NCBI RefSeq assembly: GCF_910592395.1
Contig: NC_088308.1
Coordinates: 12,355,001 to 12,419,000, forward strand
Length of the DNA: 64,000 nucleotides
Reading direction: 5' to 3'
Origin: Lineus longissimus
Taxonomy: Eukaryota > Nemertea > Pilidiophora > Heteronemertea > Lineidae
Part shown: one piece after another, positions 46,223 to 56,723 of the stretch
Layout: each line of letters begins with the position of its first letter
Position numbering within the stretch: the stretch's first letter is position 1
Translations under genes and position numbers: made by a program
The notes under the pieces: generated by a model
Told to the model about the DNA's origin: nothing
What the model saw: only the letters and a program-made list of their open reading frames with translations
The model's database searches: none

Positions 46223-46991
46223 GTAAGTAGGCCAATTTTTGACTGGTACTGTAGCGGATGTCTTGACCTATCTCTATTCATATTACAGGTGAGATTTTGT
46301 CGCCTTTGATTTGCAAAAAAGTAGCTGAGACTCGTTTCTTGCATGCATTGCTTTTGCAATTGCCCAGTGCAGGGTTCTTCACTAACTTTAATGGTCTGGG
46401 AGGTTGCCTGACCATATTTTTTTATTGCCTCTAAAGACATGAAAAATGCTTTAAAAGTTCATAAAAGTCGACAAATGTAACTAAAAAAAAATTTGAAGGA
46501 AAATGTAAATTTTTTTACCCCGGGCGCGTGCAAAAGATTTCGTCAAAATCTCGTAGAGCCACCAGACCATTCACAGACCCTCAGGACAACCCTGCAGTGG
46601 TCATACTTGAGGGATAAATTGGCAAATTTGGCCAGTGGTTGTGGTCTTGGTACCAAGGTAGGCCATCCTGAGATACAGGTTTTTGATACTCCTACCTCGT
46701 ATACAAAACCCTGAGAAAAACCAGTACACTCCAATGGGATGGCTGTTCTGTTTACTTTACACATCTTGTATAGTTTATGTTCAAATTTGTGGCATAATAC
46801 AATAAACACGTTCCTAACGTTTTGGTTCTTCAATCTACATATGTACAGTCTAGCTCATATTAATAGCAACACCTACTTCATGCGATATTTCGCCAACCAA
46901 TGGACCAAATTCAATGCGGGCTTTTAGAATATTGTCAGAAATTTTGTTTTCTAATCATACATTATAGCAGGAATGTGATTGCATAAGAGTT
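46223..46991. other. Intron, no recognised feature
   Basis: About 770 bp with no exon or known repeat detected. Confidence 0.4.
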
Positions 46992-47291
46992 TCATTATGT
47001 AATCGGCCATTTAAAAAATCTTTGCAAAAAAATTTTTTATTTCGAACTTTTTTTGAAGTCTTTTTCTTTTGAATGATAAAACACAAAGTTCTAAGAATCT
47101 TGGTCTTGAGTTCATTCAAATCGATCAATCAGAACTTCAGATATGGCAATTTTAAGAGAGCGCACTTAGATCAAGAGAGTAGGCGTGAATTGTGAGCTCT
47201 GTTATATTTTAGGGAGATTTTATTCAAAAAAAGTTCGAAATTAACAAAAGCTTTTTGTAGGGGTTTTTTAAAATGACCGATTACATAATGA
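46992..47291. mobile_element. MITE-like hairpin element
   Basis: 300 bp with TIRs TCATTATGTAATCGGYCATT and further pairing through TTTCGAACTTTTTTTGAA, giving arms of about 70 bp. It abuts the 3' end of the inverted family-C copy C5. Target duplication is not clear. Non-coding. Confidence 0.7.
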
Positions 47292-48475
47292 ATGAAATGG
47301 CCAGGGCCATTGTGCTCACCTCTTGTGAAGGGAAGATGGATGAAGCATTAGCATGGTTTTAAATGTAAGAAAGAAATGAAGTAATGTTTTACAATGAAAT
47401 TACATGAGAGATAAAATAATGCGTAAGTTGAATTTAATTGAGGTGACTACAGGTATGACAAAGCAGAGTAGTCCACTATTAACATTTTGGGCCCTGCTGG
47501 CCAAACTGAGAATCAGAAAAAGACTGCAGTTTAGTCTAAGAGTATAGGGGTACATTCGTACCAAGTTAGGGATCTGTAGCTAAAGCAGTGACAAAACGTG
47601 CCGTCATTGTAAAATGGCGGTGCCATAGGGTAACTTTGACCTCTGTGACCTTGAGAAGTAGGTCAAATCAAAAACCCACATTTATGAAATGTATCCTTGC
47701 TAGGAGTACCTACCATAAAAATGTTATGAAAATCAGACCACTATTAAACGAGCAATCAAACATTTTAACTTTGGACATTAAATTTGGCCCCCGGGTGGCC
47801 AAACTAAGAATTTTTCAAGATGCTCGCCTGGCACCCATATTGGCTATCACATTTGATAAAAAATCAAGGATTTAGTAGAGAGTACATAGATATACATCCA
47901 GATCAAATTTGGTTGCAATCCGATCATTAGTTTCGGAGTAATAGTACTGTGTTTATTTTTCAAGATGGCTGCCTGGCGGCCATATTTGATGTCCGAACGG
48001 CCGAAATTTTAGGGGTGGAATAGAGAATCCCCAGATACATGTCCACACTGGTTTAAAACCTTCTAGCTAAAATAGATAGGAAACATGCTACTGTTCAGTG
48101 AATCAGCAAACTTTGACCTCTGTGACCTTGAAAAGGAGGTCAAATCAAAAACCCGGAGGATATATGATGCACCTTTGCTAGAAAATCCTCCCATATTTTT
48201 TTCAAAATTTCCCGACTACAATTAAGGGAGATATTGCATATTTTCACTTTTAACGTTTGGCCCCCTGGTGGCCAAACCATGAAACAAATCGGACCGAAAC
48301 TTAGTCTCCAAAGTGTCATTACATAAGGGAACATGTGTACCAAGTTTCAACTCAATAGCTCTAACAGTTACGAAACGTGCCCTGCTAACGGACAACGGAC
48401 GACGACGACGACGACGACGACGACGGACGCCACGGTATGGGATAAGCTCACCTCTGCTAAGAGGTGAGCTAAAAA
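47292..48475 (-). mobile_element. Family-C copy C5, inverted
   Basis: Full-length copy on the minus strand. Its 3' end is at 47292 (complement of GGTGAGCACAATGGCCCTGG and the GGCC hairpin) and its 5' end is at 48475, with the hairpin AGCTCACCTC/GAGGTGAGCT. It contains a (GAC)n run at 48398-48425 and a CTCF-core-like CCACCAGGGGGC on the minus strand at 48260-48271. Internal units repeat the 'GACCTCTGTGACCTTGA' phrase. Confidence 0.8.
48398..48425. repeat. (GAC)n microsatellite
   Basis: About nine GAC/ACG units in the 5' part of C5. The same place in other family-C copies carries GTCGTC runs, so the family seeds this microsatellite. Confidence 0.9.
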
Positions 48476-49020
48476 CCTGTGTCATTACATATCCCTCATA
48501 ATGGATTATTAGAAAACAAAATTTCTAACAAGTTATGCTAAAAACCGCATTGGATCTCATGCATTACTGTGGGAGATATCGTTCGAAGTAGGTGTTGGTA
48601 TTAATATGAGCAAGACTGTACATTGATTTTATGCTGTTAAACATTCTGTTGAGGTGTTTTTCGTATTAATTACGAAATGAAACAAATCTGCGGTGGGAGA
48701 TGTGGAACTCAGCAAAGAGCCTTCGATAACTCGAGCTAAAAAGCGGATTTTGCACGGCTTGCAATTCAGCCTGTTTACTTTTTTCGAGGCGGTAAAAATG
48801 TACCTACTTAATTCCTGTTCAAAAGTCTGGTGCAGATCAATTACTCTAAGGATGATTGGACAATAGGCTTCCACTCAGAAACTCGCATTTGACTTGATGA
48901 TGGTTATTCTTAGATCGCTTTGATAATGATTTTGGCGCAGGAAGGGCATTGTGCATGTTGCTCGTGCGAAATTCGCTTTTAATACAGAGCGTCATACAGA
49001 GCGACGCTCTGATTGGGTGC
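48476..49020. other. Intron, no recognised feature
   Basis: About 545 bp between two family-C copies. A short direct repeat (CATACAGAGCG/ACGCTCTG) near 48990-49008 is the only pattern noted. Confidence 0.4.
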
Positions 49021-50350
49021 TTTTTGGCTCACCGGTACGGTGAGTCTATACGACACCGCAGTGTCTGTCGTCCGTCGTCGTCGTCCGTCGTATCCTATTT
49101 CAAAAACAGTGGCACGTTTCCTAACCACTAGGGCTATGGACTCAAAACTTTGTGTGTATGACCCCCTAGGTCAGAAGACCTTTGACACTGAATTTCGGTC
49201 CGGTCTGTTTCTTGACTTGGCCACTAGGGGTCCAAAACTGAAATCATAAATAGTGTGATATCTCACTTATTAGTGACTTGTTTTTGATGAAATTCTTATG
49301 GTAGGTACTCCTAGCAAGGATATATCACATATCATACGTGTTTTTGATTTGACCTAGTTTTCAAGGTCACAGAGGTCAAATGGTGTAAATTTGCCGTTTG
49401 AGTGTAACTGTGGCATGACTCTTAACCAGTAAAGCTATGAACTTGAAATTTGGTACACATGATTCCCTACATCATATAACCTCTGACACTGAATTTTAAA
49501 AATTTACTTGTACTTGTCAAGGTCACAGAGGTCAAATGGCATAAATTGGCCATTTGAGCGTAACTGTGGCACTTTTGTTAACCCCTAAGGCTATGAACTT
49601 GAGACTTTGTACAAAGGACCCCCTAGGTCAGGTGACCTCTGACCCTGAATTTCAGTCTGTTCTGCTTCTCGACTTGGCCACCAGGGGGCCAAAAGTGAAA
49701 ACCTAGAAAGTGTGATATTTCGCTTATTAGTGATTCGTTTTCAATAACATTTTTATGGTAGATTCTCCTAGCAAGAATACATCATATATCTTATGAGTTT
49801 TTGATTTGACCTGCTTTTCAAGGTCACAGAGGTCAAATGGCGTAAATTGGTCGTTTGAGTGTAACTACGGCACGTTTCATAACCAATAAAGCTATGAACT
49901 TGAAATTTTGTACACATGACTCCCTACGTGTAACCTTGGAAACCGAATTTCGATCTGATCTGGTACTCAACTTGGCCAGCAGGAGGCCAAAACTAAAGTA
50001 GGTAAAAAGTGCAATATCTCGTTTATTAGTGACTTGTTTTCGATAATATTTTCATGATAGGTACTCAAAGCAAGCATATACTGTATGGGTTTTCATTCGA
50101 CCTGCTTTTCAAGGTCACAAAGGTCAAATGGCTTCAATTGGTCTTTGGGCTTTAACTATGGCTTGTTTCTTAACTGCAGCGACTATTGATCCCACATTTG
50201 GTACACATGCACCCTGTATAGTCAGGTTATCTCAGCGCTAAAAGTTCAGTTCAATTTGATTCACCACTTGGCCACTGGGTTTTAAAAAACGAGATTATAC
50301 TTATAGCCTAAATACTTTCCACAAATGGGATATCTTGGGTACATGATACA
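49021..50350 (+). mobile_element. Family-C copy C6 with internal tandem units
   Basis: Starts TTTTTGGCTCACCGGTACGGTGAG (5' hairpin) followed by 'GTCGTCCGTCGTCGTC'. About four internal units, each with 'CACGTTTCxTAACC', 'ACTTGAAATTTGGTACACATG', 'CTCTGACACTGAATTT' and the GGTCACAGAGGTCAAATGG phrase, repeat at 280-430 bp. A CTCF-core-like CCACCAGGGGGC is at 49678-49689. The canonical 3' hairpin was not found. Confidence 0.75.
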
Positions 50351-51145
50351 TCTAACCACCACAGCGTTCTTACCAGGCTGGTTTTTCTGGGTGGCACAGC
50401 CCTGTTATAACACAGAGGGCCGTACATCGCCCATTTATAAAATACGGCGCCCCATTAAAAAAACCACCGCCCTCTGAAAAAAACTTTAAATAACTCTTGT
50501 CAATATGCACTGCTTGATCAAAACCTCAAAGCTGCCGCCTCGAGTGATTTACAAGCGTTGCCATGTCAATAATTTCTCGAGTGATTGACAAGCGTAACCA
50601 TGGCAATAATTTCTGCGGCACGAATCAGCCATTCTTCAGCACAGTGGTCTCTTGACTGGAGGGTAGAGTCTAGGTTGTGTAATGATAGCTGGCACCTGTT
50701 CGCTGGCTCATTGTGCATTTGTGAATACTTTGTTCGGGCGGGCTGCCCTATTGGGTCAGGTTGGGCCAGATCTGATATCCGAGATGGCCACCTGCAGGCT
50801 GCCATTGCAGTGATCTCCTGCTATAGACCACAAAGTCATATCAGTGCAGTGGCATAATTTACAGGCTGCAATCTTAAGTGATAAAAATGAACCACGCGTT
50901 GCTATACAACTAGAATAAGCAACCATGAATTACCTTTTGATTTGCCATGCTCATGCATGATTAGTCTTGGAGTACGTGACGGGCGTATATTGCTGCCACT
51001 TTGCGATACACTTGTTCCACCTACCCATTGGCCAGAAAAATCAGAGACGGTCATCTATTTCTAGTAGAAATCCACCTGATTCTTATAAAAGCTGGCTCTT
51101 TATATTGTTCATGATTCTTATGCCTAGTTTTGTATTCTTTTTCAG
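50351..51145. other. Intron with a short CAGAGGGC palindrome
   Basis: No gene. At 50413-50476 a 64 bp unit is bounded by CAGAGGGC and GCCCTCTG, like a minimal hAT-type terminus pair, but without an 8 bp target duplication. A 35 bp direct repeat ('CTCGAGTGATTxACAAGCGT...CCATG') occurs at about 50539 and 50577. Confidence 0.45.
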
Positions 51146-51244
51146 TCTTGGCACTGTTTAGAGGTACAAATTAGTATTGCAGGCATGGGGAAGAATTCTC
51201 TCACACTCCCGATCCGCTGCCTTTATCCCAAGGACAATGAGGAG
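51146..51244 (+). CDS. Host gene exon E, arrestin-like fold
   Basis: A 99 nt exon, phase 0 to phase 0. The acceptor is TATTCTTTTTCAG and the donor GAG|GTAAGT. It reads 'SWHCLEVQISIAGMGKNSLT' then 'LPIRCLYPKDNEE'. Following exon D it gives '...GQHIR-SWHCLEVQI', the arrestin I-x-x-x-h-x-L-x-V edge strand, then the final 'LTLPI' strand. Confidence 0.85.
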
Positions 51245-51780
51245 GTAAGTAGCTTCAAACTTGTGGGGGATGTACACATTTGTACACATTTGTACTAAGA
51301 GACCAAGCCTCTTGAAAGGATTATAAATGACATGTGTGATCATCACAAGGAAAATTCTACTTGGCAACTCTTTTTCAATAACTACTGACCGCCTCCACAT
51401 CTGAAAAAAGAGTTCTTCGTTAACTCGTGTGAATCAGTTTGAATATTTTGTTCCCGTAGATTCCCGAATAGCAGATTTTGGGGCAGTAAGTTTAGCAGTT
51501 AGGAAAAATAAATTCCAGTTGAACAATGTTATACTGAAAGTAGTTTAAGTTGATTGAACTTCAAATAAATTCATTTTCACTCAAAAAAAGATCAATTCAA
51601 CTGAACTTTGTTTAATGTAACTGTAAATGAATTAGAAAATGAAACTTATGTCAGTTGAACTGAAAAAGGGCAACTTTGACAGCATCGCAGCGCCTAAGCT
51701 ATTATATCAGCCTCATGCCTCTGTATGTCAGCCTTCAAACCTACTATGATGCAAGCCTAATTCTTTGATATCCAACAAGG

Positions 51781-52790
51781 TTTTTTGCTCACCTGTCAGG
51801 TGAGCTTATTCCATACCGTGGCGCCGTCGTCTGTCGTTTACGTCGTTGTCCGTCATTAACTTTTGACAAAAGAGTGGCACGTATCTTAACCACTTGACCT
51901 AGAAAGTTCATACTTGGTGTGTGGGTACCCCCATAGGCAAGACCTTCTTTCAAAGGGAAAACTAGCGCAATTTGACTGCTTGTCTGCCATATTGGTGTCG
52001 CTCTTTGAAAACCTGTTTTTGGCTATATCTTATGAACAGTGCTAGCTAGAATCATGACATTTACTGTGGGTGCATCTCATAAGGGTGCTTGAAATATAAC
52101 CTGGGTTTTTGATTTGACCTACTTTTCAAGGTGACAGAGGTCAAAGTTCGCTATCAGCATCGCCGTTGGGCAATAGCAGCACGTTTCGTAACTGCTGGTG
52201 TTACTGACTTGAATTCTTGTACATACATGTATGTACCCCTAGGTCAAATGACCTCAGAGACTAAATTTCGATGTGATTTGAATTTTGATTCATGGAATGG
52301 CCACCAGGGGCCATAACCCGAAACACAAAGAGTGCTATTTCTCCTGAACTAAAGGCTGGATCATTTCCAAATATCTATCATAGGTACATCTGGTAAGCAT
52401 ACATGACATAAAACCCGGGTTTTTGATTTGATGTCCTTTTCAAGGTCACAGTGGTCAACTTTGAAAATTTCAACAAACATGGCACATTTTCTTACTCTGT
52501 GACCTAGATCATTCTAAACTTGTACAAAGATGCCTCTAGGCAAGTCCTACCCAATCGACCAATTACAGTCCGGATTTGATTACAAATGTGGCAACAAGGG
52601 GGCAAAGTTTTGAAAATCATCAATGAAGGCAAAAGCGCCCATCATGTCAGACTCCATCTTTGCCTACCTTAACCATTATACCATATGAAGAACTATTGCA
52701 GGATTGTCTCCCTGGCATTTTTAATAACCAGTTCTTCAGGTTCTGCCTTCCATGTTGACAGGTGAGCACAATGGCCCTGGCCGTTTCATT
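51781..52790 (+). mobile_element. Family-C copy C7, full length
   Basis: A 1.0 kb copy with both ends clear: the 5' hairpin GCTCACCTG-TCAGGTGAGC, and the 3' CAGGTGAGCACAATGGCCCT, GGCC, TTTCATT. It holds a CCACCAGGGGCC box at 52301-52312. Its 3' end lies only 38 bp before exon F, so the branch-point region of that intron borders the repeat. Confidence 0.85.
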
Positions 52791-52828
52791 TCTGTAGATA
52801 TTTAGTGATTTTTGTCTTTTATTTGCAG

Positions 52829-52916
52829 TGGTCAAGTTGGCAGCCTCCAGAATGGACATATAGGTCAAAACTCATTAAGACTCCACATGTGTGTTCTGTA
52901 CCAGAAAGTGTACTTG
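52829..52916 (+). CDS. Host gene exon F
   Basis: An 88 nt exon, phase 0 to phase 1. The acceptor is TTTGTCTTTTATTTGCAG and the donor CTTG|GTATGT. It reads 'WSSWQPPEWTYRSKLIKTPH' then 'VCSVPESVL'. It is Trp/Pro-rich and no longer clearly arrestin-like, so probably a linker after the fold. The frame joins exon E without a stop. Confidence 0.75.
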
Positions 52917-53630
52917 GTATGTAAAACATTTCAAGGAATATCGCAGGCCGACCCAAAAGACTATATTTCATGTTCAAAAAAGTTCACTTAAAAGTAGAAA
53001 TTGAAGTCCTGATGAATGGCTCAGACTTAGGAGGAGCATGTACCTCATCTCCTTGATGGGATGCTAGTCATTAGAGGCTGATTTAGTCAAGTATGTTATC
53101 CTTATGAATATGAGTCTACATATAAGACTGGTTTAAGCCCTCATACAGAGTTTCTGGCTGCATTGTTTTCATTGCTGTCAGTCTATATGTGCATCTGCAT
53201 GACATGTTCATCTATTTTATATCAATATCAACAGAACGTGTAGTTTAATATCTCCTAAAAGGGGGATGGTGTCACTGGCGATATCTGTCTGCAAGGTTGC
53301 CATAGATAATTGGTTTTCTGGAGAACGGCTCCAAGCATTTATTCAAATAATCGTGTCTGTCAAGGGGGGGGGGGTTAGGGGAACATTCCTTTTGAAAATT
53401 GGCAGAATTCAAAATTCAATATGGGCGCCTTCCTCAAAAGCAGCTTCCTTAAATTTCCAGGAGAATAATTCATTTATGTCCTTGTGGTGACTAGTGTAGG
53501 AAAAATGTTCCTTTTTAGCTCACCTGGGTGAGCTAATGTCATCGTGTCTTATCCGTCGTCCATCGTCTGTCTGTCATCGGTCCATCGTCCGTCAACAATG
53601 ATGGCACGTTTGCTCACTGTTTTGTTTAGA

Positions 53631-54622
53631 ATGAAATGGTCCAGGGACCATGTGCTCACCTCGGGTAATGTAATGCATGTCATTTGCAGTGAATATGGGG
53701 AGAACAGTTTCTGGCTCGTTTCACCAGTTTTGATTCCATTGAATAATATCATTCTTCTTGGCTCAATCAATGGCACCAAAGAAAATTACCGGCACCATCT
53801 AAGTAAAGCATTTTGTTTATAAAGTTGTCTGAATTTCAGGGTTATTGAAGAGTGTACATGTCACATGGAAATTGGTTGACATCTGCTCAACAGTTTAGGA
53901 GTAATAGGACTTTGTTGAATTTTCAAGATGGTGGCCTGGTGTCCATATTTGTCATGGGATTTATAAATACATGATCACATGAAGTTTGGTTGCGATCCGA
54001 TCATTAGTTTTGGGGTTATAGGACTTTGTTTAATTTTCAATAGGTAGATTGATTTGACTGAAAATCAGGGATGTTTTAGAGAGTATATAGATACAATCAC
54101 AAGAATTTGGTTGCAATCTGACTCTTCGTTTAATTTTCAAGATGGTTGCCTGGTGGCCATATTTGGAGTCTGTGCGAGACAAATTTTCGGGGTAGGATAG
54201 AGGGTCCCTAGATGCATGTCCTCACAAGTTTAGAACCTTCTAGCTCAAATAGAAACGAAACGTGCCACCTATCGGTGATTTAGTGAACTTTGACCTCTGT
54301 GACCTTGAAAAGTAGGTCAAATCCAAAACCCGGCTGATATGTCATTTAACCTTGTTAGATTCACCCACCATAAAAATTTCGTCACTCTACGTACAACCAT
54401 TGGCTTCAAAAAGTCAAAAAAACTATTTCCATGATGGCTGCCTGGAGACCAGAAAGTAGGTCATATCGCGAAAAAGAAAAATAGATGTGGGCATATTGCC
54501 CAAAGCTACCATCACACCAAGTTTTAGCCATCTAGCCCTAGCAGTGGCGAAACGTGCTCCGCTAACGGACGACGACGACTGACGTCACGTTATCGTATAT
54601 GCTCCCCAGAGGTGAGCTAAAA
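53631..54622 (-). mobile_element. Family-C copy C9, inverted, nested in C8
   Basis: A 1.0 kb minus-strand copy from the 3' hairpin (complement of GAGGTGAGCACATGGTCCCT) to the 5' end at AGGTGAGCTAAAAA. It belongs to the same subfamily as C10 (60605-61640), which is in the opposite orientation. Confidence 0.75.
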
Positions 54623-55251
54623 ATGAAACTTGGGGTGTGGATGTCTTATGACAAAATGACTTTACACCCACAAAATCATCCCCATTTGACCTACTTTCTG
54701 GGTTCCAGGTAGCCATCTTTGAAAACCTTATTTTGTTGATATCTCATGAAAGCTGAAAGCTAGAATCATAAAATTTTTATTGTCAATACTTCTGATGATA
54801 CTACATAACATAATGTACGGGTTTTTGATTTGACCGACGTTTGAAGGCTAAACTCTAAAATTTCAGCAAAGGTGGCGTGTTTCGTCATTAATTGTCCTAG
54901 ACTCTTCAAATTTGATATGTAGACACCTATTGGGCATCTGTACATATTAATAAAAACTCAGGTCAATGTGACCTACTTTTCAGGTGTAAGTAGGTCAGGT
55001 CATAAAACTCCATGTTGGTCATATATCAAGCAACCTTCACTGTGTGATCTTCAAATGTGCATCATTGATTGATAGGATCAAGCTAAAGAAAGTGTTTATA
55101 ACATTTTGATCTTGACCTAGTTTCCAAGGTCAGAAAGTTGAAACTCTAAAATTACACTGAATGTGGTACGTTTCACTACCATTTGTCAAAGATTCTTCAG
55201 ATTTTTTTTATGGAGAGACTTATTGGGCATCAGAACAAGTTAACCCAATTT

Positions 55252-55702
55252 CATGCCGATCTACTGTCGTTGTGCATATATCCATCCTCACCGCCGATAA
55301 CTCTACCCTGATCGGCAGTCAGAAGGGCTGTGAATTTATCAGTAGTCTCCCTGCATTCCCTTCCTTTCCCGCGCGTCCATGTCGCGACAACACTAACATT
55401 ACACTCACTCGTGGTTGTCGCACAGGACACGCACTCAAAGCCATCATAATTGAAGACCAGGTGTTCAATGAGTAACAGTTCCAGGGATGCTGACCTGACC
55501 CAACTGCACAGTGCATGTTGTATAGAAGAAGGGTAACCTGATCTGGAGGTTAATTCAGGCCCATCATTCAACTACTTTGTGTCGAGCAATTTGATTGGCC
55601 ACTTGTTTATAATGGTGCTTCCAACAGATTACCTGGCGGGAGTTATCGGCGGTGAAAGGAGGAGACTTTAGGACTGATATTCACCGCCGATAAGTCGGCA
55701 TG
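55252..55702. mobile_element. MITE with 8-bp target duplication
   Basis: 451 bp with TIRs CATGCCGA and complement, flanked by CCCAATTT at 55244-55251 and 55703-55710. A second inner inverted pair, CACCGCCGATAA/TTATCGGCGGTG, occurs near each end. The 8 bp duplication fits hAT-like or P-like transposases; class not certain. Non-coding. Confidence 0.8.
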
Positions 55703-55884
55703 CCCAATTTAAGTCAATTGTGACCTAATATTGACCTAGTTATCAAGTTCAAAGAGGTCTAACCCTAAAAGTGTCATTGATAGTGCCATATTTTGTCACA
55801 GTAAAAAGTCAATTTAACCTCCATGTCTCATTTCATCTACCACTAAATCATTCCCAGGTGAGCGCAATGTCCCATGACATTTCA

Positions 55885-56723
55885 TATAACATATAGGCTT
55901 AATTGGAATTTCAATATGCTACGTCTAAATCATGTTTTCTGCAATATCCAGGAGAACCGCTTATGCCATCAAAATTTGCGTCAATCATAGTGGTGTGTAG
56001 TCAAGTGTGCCTTTCGAGAATCAGTGGAAGTCAAATTCAATATGGCCACCAGGTCCTCTTTCTCGGACTTGGTTTTGATAATTTTCAGGAAAGCGGCTTT
56101 GCTTATCGATTCAATTGTTCCGTCATGGAGTTGTGTAGGGAAACATTCAATATTGCTCTCCAGTCTCTTTGTTGACTCTAACTTTGTTTCATACAACAGC
56201 CACTCCCCACTAACCCAACTTCACTGCAATAAATAGATTCAAACCACAACAGCCTCCCTGATCTAGAACCAGTACAAAAAAGCTCTGGAGCCTTACACAT
56301 TGCCAACATTTTGAATTCTTATGATTAGCTTATCGGTACAGGCTGACCTAATGAGCTTTGACCTAATTTCAAGGTTGGTCTGTTGACAAATGACGTGATC
56401 ACTCTTGAGACTGCTTGAAGTTTTCTTTTCATATGTGGTATTGCATATCTGTAGAAGCTGTTTATTATCGAAAATCAGCCTGATGCGATTCACAATTTGA
56501 CCATAAGGGGGCTTTTGATAAAAACCCACACATTTTGATTGCTCTTGTACAGCTCAGTGGAATGTGATGTCCAATCTAACTTAAGTGCAAACAAATCCAG
56601 CAGATCTTCTTCAACGTGCATCTGCAAAATGCATTCTATATCCACAAAACCCACCATCCAGCATATCACTCACCTCAACTTAGTCTTTGGCCAAGGAGTA
56701 TCGGGTGCAGCTAAGAACTGAGG
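55885..56723. other. Intron, no recognised feature
   Basis: About 840 bp with decayed family-C-like phrases ('TTGACCATAAGGGGGC' near 56497) but no terminal structures and no gene. Confidence 0.4.

Larger units (their letters stand above)
53512..55884 (+). mobile_element. Family-C copy C8, split by an inverted copy and a MITE
   Basis: The 5' end is TTTTTAGCTCACCTGGGTGAGCTAA at 53514 and runs to about 53630. After the inverted copy C9 (53631-54622) it resumes with 'ATGAAACTTGGGGTGTGG' and ends CCCAGGTGAGCGCAATG near 55856-55884. A further MITE sits at 55252-55702. Three nested insertions can therefore be ordered in time. Confidence 0.75.

Noticed and set aside
48398-48425. CRISPR-like or functional tandem array
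   Set aside because: A simple trinucleotide microsatellite in an animal transposon; no spacers.
50413-50476. Minimal hAT element bounded by CAGAGGGC/GCCCTCTG
   Set aside because: Only 64 bp long and the flanks show no 8 bp target duplication, so chance or a decayed repeat is as likely.
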